From: Nilaparvata lugens | Taxonomy: Eukaryota > Arthropoda > Insecta > Hemiptera > Delphacidae | Length of the DNA stretch: 64,000 bases | Direction: 5' to 3' | Assembly (NCBI RefSeq): GCF_014356525.2 | Contig: NC_052514.1 | Span: 2,801,169 to 2,865,168, forward strand | Shown here: one piece after another, positions 35,475 through 45,553 of the stretch | Layout: each line of letters begins with the position of its first letter | Position numbering within the stretch: the first letter of the stretch is position 1 | Notes under the pieces: generated by a model | Databases searched by the model: none | What the model saw: the letters and a program-made list of their open reading frames with translations, nothing else | Told to the model about the DNA's origin: nothing | Position numbers and translations under genes: made by a program

Positions 35475-36416
35475 TAGTGAAGTCCACGTTACAATGGCAG
35501 TGGAAAAAGATAGGAGAAACGTTGCCGATCGTCTGTCTTGTAGACGGTAGCTGATACAGGTTTATTGATGTAATATTAACTGTTCATTCTCATTGAAAAT
35601 AATCAATTATATTTTGTAAGCAAGAAATTATATTTTCCTACAGTTACGTTGAAAAGTGGCCATTTCTGCACTGATTACAGGCCGCAAAGAATCACTTTTC
35701 CGCACTAGTGCGCAAAGTGAGTACTTTGCGTACTCCAGATTTGCAGCATGACAACGCAAAATAGTTAGTAGGTTATATGGAGCACCAGTGAGGGAAATCA
35801 AAATTAAGTTGGTAATACTCATAGTGAGGCCCACGTTATAATGGCAGTGGAGAACAGCGTTGCCTTGCCATTATGTTTCTTGATTATAGTCATTTCAATG
35901 CTTACATAAGATAAACCCCCTTCAAGCAGTCAGATAAATTTTCAATTGAATTACTAATCATTATAATTCAATTATTATTATTCAATTATAGATAAATTGA
36001 GGTACTTATTAACAATAAAATTACACAGAAAAACATTTGATGGATTTCAGGGAATTTTACCCATAATTACCCACTTTTCATATTCAATGGTAACTGTAGG
36101 AAAAATTTAATGTGAAATACGTGCGCAAAGTTCGTTTGCTGCACTCAGCAAACCATCATTCCGTTTCTTTCGGTGCAGCAAACTGTCACTTTGCACAGAT
36201 AACTATTTCCAATAAGTTAATGATGAATTTTCATAATTAAGATGAAATATTTTATTAATTAATGATTAATTCTACATTGTTAAAAGACGATCTGTCAAAA
36301 GAGCTGAGCGAGAAAGAGATATTGCTATCCGCTTTGTTGAATGATAGACAAGGATAGCAATCTGTTGCTAATCAAACACTGCCATTATAACCTGGAAGTC
36401 ACTATATAACCCTTAC
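35475..36416 (+). mobile_element. R1 MITE (subfamily a) split by element C
   Basis: Left part TATAGTGAAGTCCACG to about 35635; right part about 36214-36416 (AAGACGATCTGTCAAAAGAG to ATAACCTGGAAGTCACTATA). About 575 bp of element C lies between. Confidence 0.9.
35636..36213 (+). mobile_element. Element C, copy 1, containing an R1 fragment
   Basis: CTACAGTTACGTTGAAAAGT at one end, TGCACAGATAACTATT at the other. Shared with 51123-51668 in reverse: AGTGGCCATTTCTGCACTGA, CTAGTGCGCAAAGTGA, TTTCACATTAAG-type and TGCAGCAAACTGTCACTTTG blocks. A short R1 fragment (35821-35880, ATAGTGAGGCCCACGTTATA) is nested at a point where copy 2 naturally reads CTATAGTGAG. No intact ORF. Confidence 0.82.
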
Positions 36417-36934
36417 TATCTACTATAACCCGTACTATAATTCCCCACCTACCTGAACATCTTCCTCACGTACAATTTGCAATTTTCTGCCCACAATTTT
36501 TGCAGCAAACCCCCATTTCAAAAGATCCAGATTTCGAATTCGCCACGCTACGCCGTCCTAAGGTGAGACCAGCTATCGGCTTTAATCGATTTTTTCCGGC
36601 ATTATAATTGATGATGATATGGCGGACATCGTAAAAGCCACCAAAGGGTACAATGAAGAAGATGGGAACCAGAACAGAAAATGGGAGAGAAGGGGGAAAA
36701 GAAGAAGAAGAATAAGAAGATGATGGGGAAGAAGTAGGAGGAGAACGAGGAGGAGTAGTAGGAGAAGATGGAGAATATTATTATTATTAGCGTATGACTT
36801 TGAATGGTGGGGAGAGTTACTTTGAATTTGATACTTTGAATTTTATACAGTCACTAATTTCTCTTTAGCTTTAAGTTAGTTTTTAGTTTTTGACTTTTTC
36901 ATGTACATTTTCATGTATGTTTTGGAAAGAAATA

Positions 36935-36967
<33 letters not shown>

Positions 36968-37095
36968 GACCCAAGGGTAGTTGCACCTCGCCGCATATAG
37001 TCCAAAGTTCCCCAATTGGGAACCAGACACTAAAGTTACAGTCAGCACAATACTTTAAATTTACACTTTTCACTTCGGAATAAAGTTCACTTTGA
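36417..37095. other. Non-coding; GAA-rich patch and a LINE-like tail
   Basis: Purine patch at 36690-36775. 36840-36966 ends TTTGGAAAGAAATAAATGAT followed by a pure TGAT repeat, as a plus-strand LINE 3' tail would. Confidence 0.5.
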
Positions 37096-37104
37096 TGTTA
37101 AAAA

Positions 37105-37162
37105 GGAGGGTGTTTTGATGGAGAAGAAGGAGGAGAAGAAGAAAAAGATGATGAAGAGGAAG

Positions 37163-37200
<38 letters not shown>

Positions 37201-37555
37201 AGACAATATATCGAAAAAAGGGACAATATTTGATGATGGTGGACATCATAAAAGCCAGAAGATTGGGAAACAGAACAGGATGATAGAAAAGGAAGAGCTG
37301 AACAGAGAGAAGGAGGAAATGGAGGAGAAAGGGAAGAAGAAGAAGAAGAAGAAGTAGAAGAAGAAGAAGAAGAGAAGAAGAAGAAGAAGAAGAAGAAGAA
37401 GAAGAAGAAGAAGAAGAAGAAGAAGAAGAAGAAGAAGAAAAAGAAGAAGGAGAAGAAGAAGAAGAAGAAGAAAAAGAAGAAGAAAAAGAAGAAGAAGAAG
37501 AAGAGAAAGAAGAACAAGAAGAGGAGGACGAAGAAGAAGAAGAAGAATAAGAAGG
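37105..37555. repeat. Purine tract with pure (GAA)n core
   Basis: GA dinucleotides at 37165-37197, GAA at 37333-37555. Minus-strand poly-Phe/Leu frames are artefacts. Confidence 0.93.
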
Positions 37556-37559
37556 AGAT

Positions 37560-38040
37560 CCAAGGAAGACACTAACTTAGAATTCCAATCAAGCGTTACT
37601 GGGCTATTTAGTTGATTAATTCCCAGTTATTAAAGAGAAGATTTTAGCGGTATTCGGAACGCTCCAAGCTTTGCATGGATAATTATAGACCTAATCAGTG
37701 CTCGGTCAGTGTTTGTTTAATACCTTTGATCCTTGAGAAGTAGTAATATTCCGCAAACATATACACCTACTGTATAGCCTACTGTGATTCACGGATTTAT
37801 CATTGAGTTAGATTTTCAATTAATGTCAATAAAGCTTCCTGTGATGGAAAGAACAGAAGCCTGAATAATCAATAGTTTATCCCAAAATTTTATATTTTTC
37901 TCCAGAAATATCAATAGAGTTTGTTCTCAAAAGAGCAGAACATTGGCTATTCACAATAGTCTGTAGAACTTCACTCTTGATATGTACTTTTTTTATCAAG
38001 AGGCGGCGAAAGCAAGGAAGTTGCGGGAAGTATGAGAAGT
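37560..38040. other. Non-coding stretch, no gene seen
   Basis: The frame at 37877-38068 on the minus strand shows no domain and runs into the neighbouring repeat. Confidence 0.35.
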
Positions 38041-38044
38041 AACG

Positions 38045-38225
38045 GGCGCGACAGTTCAACGTGCCCATCCGATAGCCAGATCACACCCGATGGGCACGTT
38101 AAACTGTCGGTCCCGGCTGATGTATGACAGTCGTAAGGCCCATTGACGGCTTAACGGCTTAAATATTATATATTCAGGCGGTGGAACCTTCCCGCAAAGG
38201 ACTCCCCACCAACAAAAGTCATACG
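38045..38225 (+). mobile_element. LINE-type 3' end fragment with strong hairpin
   Basis: ACAGTTCAACGTGCCCATC (about 38051) pairs with GATGGGCACGTTAAACTGT (about 38091) over a loop of about 21 bases. It is followed by CGGTCCCGGCTGATGTATGA, GGCCCATTGACGGC and GGAACCTTCCCGCAAAGGAC, then AAAAGTCATACG. From memory the GATGGGCACGTTAAA / GGTCCCGGCTG combination is widespread at the 3' ends of insect LINEs. No RT coding is left. Confidence 0.45.
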
Positions 38226-38360
38226 AATTTACTAGAAGTAACTTAAATTATTTCTCCATTTCTCGAAGTCTTTAGAGAATTTTAAGTTGAGAGAATAATT
38301 CCCTACAACTACTGAAACATAGGATGATCAATATTACAGGTGACAAGCCTTATGTATAAT

Positions 38361-38636
38361 CATAGAGAACCGATAGCATAAGTAGATATCCCATGGTATA
38401 GGGCGTTTATGTCGCAACTTTTACTGTTATCCCAAGCCGATAGTTACCATAGTTCTTTCCCATGCAGCTGTGTGACGCTGGTAGTCTCTCAAATTGTGCC
38501 GTTCATACACTCTCACACCAACAAAACAGTAAAAATTGACAATAATCGACAGTAATCGGCTTGAGATAACAGTAAAAGCTGCGACATAAATTCCCTATAC
38601 CATGGGATATCTACTTACACTATTATCTTCTCTATG
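38361..38636. mobile_element. R2 MITE, best complete copy
   Basis: TCATAGAGAACCGATAGCAT and AGTAGATATCCCATGG at the left; CCATGGGATATCTACTTACA and TTCTCTATGG at the right. Interior AGCCGATAG, GACGCTGGTAGTCTCTC and ATCGGCTTGAGATAACAG. TATAAT occurs on both flanks and may be a target duplication. Confidence 0.9.
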
Positions 38637-38739
38637 GTATAATAGAGTAACAGAAACACATATTTAATGTATTTAGAGAATACTTCCTATTATATTTTTT
38701 TGAACAACTATGTACCTAAAATCATTCCAACTTTCTCTT

Positions 38740-38960
38740 TTTCTCCTCCTTCTTGTTCACCTTCCTATTTTCTCCCTTTTCCTCCATCTTCTCCCAAAGC
38801 TCCTTTTCTCTTACTCACACATTCATCTTTTTCCTTCTCCTTCATTCATTCCCTCTTCTTTTCTCTCCGTCACACATACATCCTTCAATCTCTTTCTACG
38901 TCCTATCTCTTTCTATCCTTCTATTACCTATCATAAGACTTTTTTTCTTTTTCGGAGAAC
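38740..38960. repeat. Pyrimidine-rich tract
   Basis: Plus strand biased to C and T. The 80-100 codon frames here are compositional. Confidence 0.75.
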
Positions 38961-39102
38961 ATGTCATGTTGTCTCCCTCCATTATTATACAGTAGACAAC
39001 ACACAACATTAGTCAGCAGTTAATATGTTGTGTTTTGTGTGGTGACATTAATTATTGAAACAAGCTACCGAACTGTCCACACACAAGAATAGAACAAGCA
39101 GA

Positions 39103-39200
39103 AGAAGAACAAGAAGAAGAAGAAGGAGAAGAAGAAGAAGAAGAGGAAGAGGAAGAGGAAGAAGAAGAAGAGAAGAAGAAGAAGAAGAAGAAGAAGGAGA
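39103..39200. repeat. (GAA)n microsatellite
   Basis: Near-pure GAA with GGA interruptions, bias opposite to the pyrimidine tract 150 bp before it. Confidence 0.93.
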
Positions 39201-39394
39201 CTAGACTGAGTGTTGATGGAAAACAAGAGAGAAAATAATGGTGAACATTAAAGGACATTTTTAAAAGTTAATTAACATTGGACAGCTTCCAAAAGTTGTT
39301 GCTCATTCATTCTCTCACTATTTTTTCTAATTCTTGTTCTCTTTTTCCACTCGTCTTCTTTTGTCCTACTTCTTGTGCTTGTATGCTATAAACC

Positions 39395-39535
39395 AATACG
39401 ATCTCTTTCTCGCTTTGCTCTGTTGCCAGATCATTTATAAAAATGTTGTATTAATAATTGATCAACAAAATATTCCATTTAATTATGAAAATTCATTATC
39501 AACTTATTAGAAAATAAGTGATTATTTCTTACGTT
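39395..39535 (-). mobile_element. R1 MITE, partial, reverse
   Basis: ATCTCTTTCTCGCTTTGCTC, GTTGCCAGATCATTTATAA, AACAAAATATTCCATTTAAT. Both termini missing. It directly abuts a plus-oriented R1. Confidence 0.8.
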
Positions 39536-39540
39536 GGACG

Positions 39541-40438
39541 AAGTTCACGAGGACATTGTCGATCCTCTGTCTTGTCAATGCCTTCTATAGATGGTAGCTG
39601 ATACAGGTTTATTGATATTATATTAACTGTTCATTCTCGTTTAAAATAATCAATAAATTATTATATTTTACTGAGCAATGAATAACATTTTTCAAAAATC
39701 TGGTGTGGTACACTCACACAACTTCCCTTGCTCATTGATCTAGAGGCCTCATTAACGAGGATAATTTAGGGGAATAACATTATGCCGATTGGCGGCTAAA
39801 TAATTAAAACTACGATTATACTATTGTTATTGTGTTCAGAGTACATTTTCCTTTGTTTGAATTATGAAATTTGAGGATTTTTTTTAAAAGTTGTCAAAAC
39901 AGCTGCTCTACAAATAAAATATCGACATGTGTTCTTTTGAATAAACTGCTCTACCTACCTACCTCACGCACGAGAAGGAGGTTACAAAGTAAATTTCTCA
40001 AGGATGGGGTGAACCCCCTGTTGATTTCTCAGAGAGGAGACTCATGCCAGTTGATAGAGCTGATATATAACTATACAGGGAATTTGAAAAAAATTGGTCA
40101 AGTCATTTTTGAGAAAATCGTGATAGAAATTTAACAAGATTCATTCTTCTCAGAAATATTACGGAGCTCCTGCAATTTTCCCAGAAATGAGACTCATGTC
40201 AGTTGATAGGACTTATAAATAGCTATCTAGGGTATGAATTTGAAGAAAATCGTTAAAGCCGTTTTCGATAAAACCGTTAAAAACATGGTTTTTCAGCCAT
40301 TATCCGTCATTTTTCCCGCCATTTTGAATTGAATTTTATTGAATTTCTTATTGTCGGATCCTCATAGTATAAGGACCTTAAGTTTAAAATTTCAAGTCAA
40401 TCGGTTAATTAGGAATGGAGTTATCGTGTTCACACACA

Positions 40439-40508
<70 letters not shown>

Positions 40509-40835
40509 CAACACCCAAAAATCATGTTTTTGGACTCAGGAGACCTTGAAACGTATAGAAAACATGGAATTAGGGTACCTTAAATTTTTTTGGAAAGCAA
40601 TACTTTCCTTACCTATGGTAATAGGGCAAGGAAAATGAAAATTACATAATGAATCTACATAATTAATATGGAATATTCTGTAAATTAATTATTATTCTCT
40701 TTTGTTAAAAGACGATCTGGCAGCAGAGTAAAGCGAGAAAGAGATAGCGCTTTCCGCTTTGTTGAATGATAGACAAGGATAACAATACCATTGCTAATCA
40801 AACACTGCCATTATAACGTGGACCTCACTATAGAT
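39541..40835 (+). mobile_element. R1 MITE (subfamily a) split by element N
   Basis: Left part about 39541-39689 (decayed terminus, then GTCGATCCTCTGTCTTG); right part about 40646-40835 (AAAGACGATCTGGCAGCAGA to CGTGGACCTCACTATA). Confidence 0.88.
39690..40645 (+). mobile_element. Element N, about 950 bp with internal (CA)n
   Basis: Left end AAATCTGGTGTGGTACACTC; right end TACTTTCCTTACC, ATGG, TAATAGGGCAAGGAAA (imperfect hairpin). It carries a (CA)n tract at 40433-40505. Because it interrupts R1, its limits are visible. Partial relatives are at 131-177 (left end) and 16965-17421 (right part). Confidence 0.75.
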
Positions 40836-41399
40836 TAGTTAATGTAAGGGGTATCCAAGCCCCCACAAAAATACTATCAATGGTTGTAGGTAAGGAGAGA
40901 CTTCTATCTAGTTTTCTATGGGGGAATAAAATAATTCCCCCCTTATTATATTACACCCATCATACTATGGACAAGAGTTGGTAAAGAGCAGGGGAACCAG
41001 CTATACTGAGAATAAGATAAAATGGGGGTATCCAAGCTCTCCCTCAGAATTCTAGGTATAAGTATAGGTAAGGAGGGCTTACCCCCACCATTATACAGGG
41101 TAAGGAGAGCCCCTCCACGGGACGCGTGCCTCCTGTATTAGGAACCAGTCACAGAAAAGGATAGAAGAGTCCTTCTCCTTCCTTCTCTGCGAGCCAGGTT
41201 AGTGGGTATCAGCTGGAAGGACCCAGTCAAGTCCTGGACCCTGGTCCCACTCAGATGCAGACTCTCTGCCTCAGTAGAGCGCCAGATCTCAAGCTGGTAA
41301 CATCGTGCTAATAGCTCTCCGATCGAGCTGTCCAAGATCTCTGCGATCGCGAAGTCTATGACGCGAACTGTTTTTGGAAAATTTGTACTAAAATCGTGG
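40836..41399. other. Moderately GC-rich stretch upstream of dei, function unknown
   Basis: 41090-41340 has higher GC than its surroundings (GACCCAGTCAAGTCCTGGAC). A 65-codon minus frame (41138-41335) has no assignable domain. It could be a transcribed leader or an exon of an unknown gene, but I see no splice evidence that decides this. Confidence 0.35.
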
Positions 41400-42300
41400 A
41401 AGTTTCAAGTGTTGAATGCCCGAAAAACTGTGTACTGAGATCAGTAACTAACCTCCAAATTGTGACGTTACATTCAGAAGTGTGAAATGTTTGGAAAACT
41501 GTATATTAAAATCGGTGTGAGTAAGCTCCAAATTGTGACGTTACGCTTAGAAAAGTTTGAAGTCTTCAATTTCCGATCGAGCTCTCTCTATCCCCAATCG
41601 TGAAGTTCATAACGCAACGATTTTTTCTGGAGATTGAAGTTTAAAATGTTTAAAAAACTGTATTAAAATCGGTGTAAGTAAGCTCCAAATTGTGACGTTA
41701 CGCTCAGAAAAGTTTGAAGTCTTCAACCTCCGATCAAGTTTTCTCTATCATCAACCGTGAAGTTCATAACACAACAGTTTTTTCTGGAGATTGAAGTTTA
41801 AAATGTTCAAAAAACTGTATTAAAATCGGGGTGAGTAAGCTCCAAATTGTGACGTTACGCTCAGAAAAGTTTGAAGTCTTCAACTTCGAGTTCTCTCTAT
41901 CATCAATTGTGAAGCTCATAACACAAAGGTTTTCGCTCGAGTTTGAAGTTTGAAATGTTTGAAAAACTGTATTAGCACCGGTGTATGTAAGCTTCAAATT
42001 GTGGCGTTACGCTCAAAATCGTTTGGAATCGTCAATCTCCCATCGACTCTGCTTCTCCTAGATCGTGAAGTTTTTGTTGAAAGTTATCACAGAAGTTTGA
42101 AGTTTTGTAAACTGTACTGAAATCGGTAAATAATCTTCAAATTGTGACGCTACGCTCATAAAAGTTTGGAGTCTGATCTGATACGCGTAAGTTTGAAATG
42201 TGAAATATTTGAAAAACTGAACTAAATTCGATAACTATGAGATACACGTTATGACGTGACGTTCATAAAACTTTAAACTCTTGTGAATCACGTAGTCTTC
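41400..42300 (+). repeat. Decaying tandem repeat with TGACGTTA units
   Basis: Units centred on AAATTGTGACGTTACGCTCA at about 41457, 41530, 41686, 41842, 41994, 42133 and 42254. Regular units are about 155 bp; the outer ones are shorter. Each also carries GAAGTTCATAACGCAA, GAAAAACTGTATTAAAATCG and AGTTTGAAGTCTTCAA variants. It lies 2-3 kb upstream of dei. Confidence 0.88.
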
Positions 42301-43599
42301 AACATGGATAACGTGATAAGACGCAGCTAAGTTAATGGAAGTTTAATACAAATCTTTTTTGAAAAACTGAAATACAAATTGATATTGAAGCATCATCTCA
42401 AAAACTGTGCTGAAGACTCGGCAGTTTGTTAGTTTTGGGAAAGTTTTTGAAATTATTCCCGAACATTAAACTCACCGTACGACTTCGTTAGTGTTGTGCG
42501 TTAAAATCGGATTCAATTTGGAGAAAATTCTTGTTTTTATCAATACAAATTCAATAGGAACAGTGGAATTTTTGTTCAAGATACAAGACTTGGTAGTGAA
42601 CCGGAAAACTACTTTGATTTTCTGCAGTGATAGAAGAATACTGAGGTCCAAGCTTTCCAGTAACTACCACCGTTCAAATCTCCAGTTGTTATTGAAGTCA
42701 CTCAGTCTTGAATCAAAACTCAATTTTGGTGATATTTCATCCTAGAATATGAAAATCACAGTATTGAAATTCAATGACAATCACTCGTATAGTACGTTGA
42801 CAATTTAAACGTACTGTGCTAGAATTTCAACGTTTTGTCATCCGAAAATACAGTGCATCTATTAGAATTTATTGGTCATTACTAATGTAAAAGTGGATGA
42901 AAATTTTGAGGTACTATGCTATTAAACTAGCTAGTAAAACTATTGAGTTCAAACCACTAGTGGAAAAAGTACACAGTCTTCGACGTATCTCCCCATCAGA
43001 CATTATACAAAACGACTGCAAGAATTCAATGAACATTACTTCTTGACAGTTTACAAGAACAAGACACTTCTTGACGTCCCTTGTCAATCTTGTATCGACA
43101 TCCACGACCTTTCCCACACTACGATAGACATCTCTAGGAGACTCCTTGATTAGTGAATGACATCCTTCAACATCCTTAGCGCAATCCTTCATTCTTTGAC
43201 ATTTCGCACAGCACTTCATTAACCTTTGTACAGCCACAGTTTTTGTTTTGATTAAAGGTTATCTTTGAGACTACGTGTGTGAGAAGTCATAAAACGGCAG
43301 GCGAGAGTGAGACAATAAACTGAATTATTACTGTAATAAAACGCTATAAAATTGATTGCCACAGTGAGAGAGTGACCGTAATGTAATCTGAGCGAGATAG
43401 ATATTGGGGTAGCATTGATTGGAACATTTTATTGATTCTAGGATGAGGGGTATATTATGTGAACTGTGTTACTGATAAGGACGATATCACGAAATGAAGC
43501 TCTCTCAATAAATCGTACAAGTGAAATATTTTATATGAACCACGTTATTTCACCACTGGAAATCTGAATAAAATGTGAATTATGTGACGTTTAAGTGAT
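42301..43599. other. Upstream region of dei, possible long leader or promoter, no assigned gene
   Basis: A minus-strand frame at 42914-43237 (107 codons, Cys-rich start with KCCAKCQRMKDC) is non-repetitive but unrecognised. A plus frame at 42491-42745 also shows no domain. Several GTGAGA-rich words occur near 43275-43390. No TATA-initiator pair stands out enough to call a promoter. Confidence 0.35.
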
Positions 43600-44410
43600 T
43601 TTGAAAAAAAAAAACTAGAAAAGAAGAACACTTTTCGTTATGACCTACATTTTCTTCCAACATACGAACTAAAACTACGAAACTAGGTAGTTTCTTCCAA
43701 ACTACGAAAACCTTGGAGAACTATAATTTCTCGTAACAAAACAACGTGCTACAAATCTAAATGCTAACAATAGTGCTGTTAGACATTTGAAGTGAAATCG
43801 GGAAAACTAGAGAGGGAGGACAATCATCTGTGGTGACCCATATTTTCTACAAATGAGACACGACAATACCCTCAAAAAACAATTATTGCTTCTATGAAAC
43901 GTTCATCTATGCTGATTAAAGTGTGAAACAAGAACTCTAGAAAGACTAAACCCTTGAAGAACCAATTTTACGTGACAAACCCTCAAAAAACAATCATTTT
44001 CTCATAACACGTTCATCTATGCTGATTATTATAACGTGTGAAGCAATAACTCTAGTAGGACTAAACCCTTGAAAACCCAATTTTACGTGACAAAACCCTC
44101 GTGCTAAAAACCCAAATGCTGATAATCATGGACCAAGAAGTGATGTTGGACATTTGAAGTGAAGAGAAACTAGAGAAAAAGAGCACTTTCTGTTATGACC
44201 CACATTTTCTACATATGAAAAACTACGAAATATTAGAATTATTCTCATTTGTTGTGGCAAAATCCTCCACGATAATACCCTCGAAAAACATTTTTTTAAT
44301 GAAACGTTCATCTATGCTGATTAAAGTGTTAAACAATAACTAAGGACTAAACACTCGAAAACCCAATTTTACGTGACAAACCATCGTGCTAAAAAGCCAA
44401 ATGCTGGCCA
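43600..44410 (+). repeat. Tandem repeats in the putative 5' leader of dei
   Basis: ACTAGA(G)AAAAGA-type unit starts at about 43613, 43808 and 44170. GTTCATCTATGCTGATTA occurs about 43902, 44010 and 44305; CCAATTTTACGTGACAAA about 43960, 44079 and 44362. The last unit leads straight into the dei start codon. A short upstream frame (ATG at 44128, nine codons) sits in one unit at the place homologous to the dei start. Confidence 0.85.
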
Positions 44411-44412
44411 CC

Positions 44413-45068
44413 ATGAACCCGCAGGTGCTACTACTCCAAACGAGCGACTCCAACAACAACCGGAGTCCCCCCCTCGACAAGTGCTATTCGCTACGCCCAG
44501 GTCGACCTTGAAACCGCACGAAAGTGACCTTGAAACCGACCTTGACTGGAGACCTTCCCGAGGTCGCACCAAAAAACGGCCCAAACAGAAACCGCCTCCC
44601 CTCAGCAAATACCGTCGGAAAACCGCTAACGCTCGCGAACGTTCGCGAATGCGGGAGATAAACGAGGCTTTCGAAGCGCTCCGGAGAGCAATTCCTCACC
44701 TATCAACCTCCAGTGATAATCCCAACGAGAAACTCACAAAAATCACAACCCTAAGGTTAGCTATGAAGTATATTTCAGCCCTGAATCAAGCCCTACAAGT
44801 TGACGCCCTACAACAACCCGATTTCGAATCGGACGCCGATTCTTTACTTTCTGACTACACTCTAACTCCAACACCGGCTTTCAGTGAACATTCCTCGCTA
44901 ACTTCGGATTTCTCGGACAATATTTTGCCGACAGTTTCGTTCGCCGATCCGAACACTTTCGTTAGTCCGGATGATGATTTTTTCGGAGCAACGGGATTGG
45001 TTGTGCCGGATTTGGGAGGTGGTGGCTATGTTTTCGATGACCTCAGTTTTGCGACAGACTTCAGCTAG
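44413..45068 (+). CDS. dei: Delilah-type bHLH transcription factor (probable frameshift near codon 29)
   Basis: Class II basic helix-loop-helix factor; in flies Delilah (taxi) acts in the nucleus in muscle-attachment cells and wing tissue, binding E-boxes. The bHLH domain spans about 44607-44795. Its basic region KYRRKTANARERSRMREI has the E-box contact pair Glu-Arg, and the loop and helix 2 read NEKLTKITTLRLAMKYI, which I recognise as Delilah-like. Before it lies a Lys/Pro-rich basic stretch; after it an acidic, Ser-rich tail ending DDLSFATDFS. The bHLH frame is open from 44340 but has no ATG before the basic region. The ATG at 44413 has an ideal context (GCCACCATGA) but is one frame off; its reading gives KCYSLRP and then a stop at 44509. 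One extra C in the run at 44496-44498 would join the frames with YSLRPRS across the junction, giving about 218 residues. This could be a sequencing error, a real lesion, or the mark of an unseen upstream exon. Single exon over the domain. Confidence 0.82.
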
Positions 45069-45077
45069 CGTAAGTTT
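45069..45077 (+). promoter_or_regulatory. Consensus splice donor just after the dei stop
   Basis: The stop TAG at 45066-45068 is followed by C and GTAAGT. This fits an intron in the 3' untranslated region, or chance. I cannot see the matching acceptor with confidence, as an R1 copy begins 137 bp downstream. Confidence 0.35.
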
Positions 45078-45205
45078 TCGGCTATAGTTTTTGACATGAT
45101 TACTATAGTTTGTTTGTATATTTTTAGGGTAGATTGAGATGTGAAATCGTCGAGCTAAATTAAGAAATAATGAGAGATTGATTATATTATGACAGTTTAT
45201 GGCTA

Positions 45206-45553
45206 TATAGTGAGGTCCACGTTATAATGGCAGTGGAGAAAGTTAGGAGAAAAACGTTGTCGATCCTCTGTCTTGTCTAGATGGTAGCTGATTCAGGTTT
45301 ATTGATGTGATATTGACGATTTGAAATGATCAACTATATTTTATTAAGCAAAAAATTATATTTTTCAATATTTTCATAATAATTAAGATGGAATATTCTT
45401 CAAATTAATTATCAATTCTACATTGTAAAAAGACAATCTAGCAACAGAGCATAGCGAGAAAGAGATAGCTCTATCTGCTTTGTTGAATGATAGACAAGGA
45501 TAGCAATACCATTGCAGATCAAACACTGCCATTATAACGTGGACCTCACTATA
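45206..45553 (+). mobile_element. R1 MITE copy (subfamily a) just downstream of dei
   Basis: TATAGTGAGGTCCACGTTAT at the left, CGTGGACCTCACTATA at the right. Interior GTCGATCCTCTGTCTTG and CAATACCATTGCAGATC. Starts 137 bp after the dei stop, so it probably lies in or beside the 3' untranslated region. Confidence 0.93.

Noticed and set aside
44373..44412. Taking the dei protein to start at 44373
   Set aside because: That codon is GTG with no initiation context, and the block is part of the upstream tandem repeat. The ATG at 44413 is a better start despite the frame problem.
44369..44699. Minus-strand frames of 79 and 71 codons opposite dei
   Set aside because: They are shadows of the GC-richer coding sequence of dei on the other strand.
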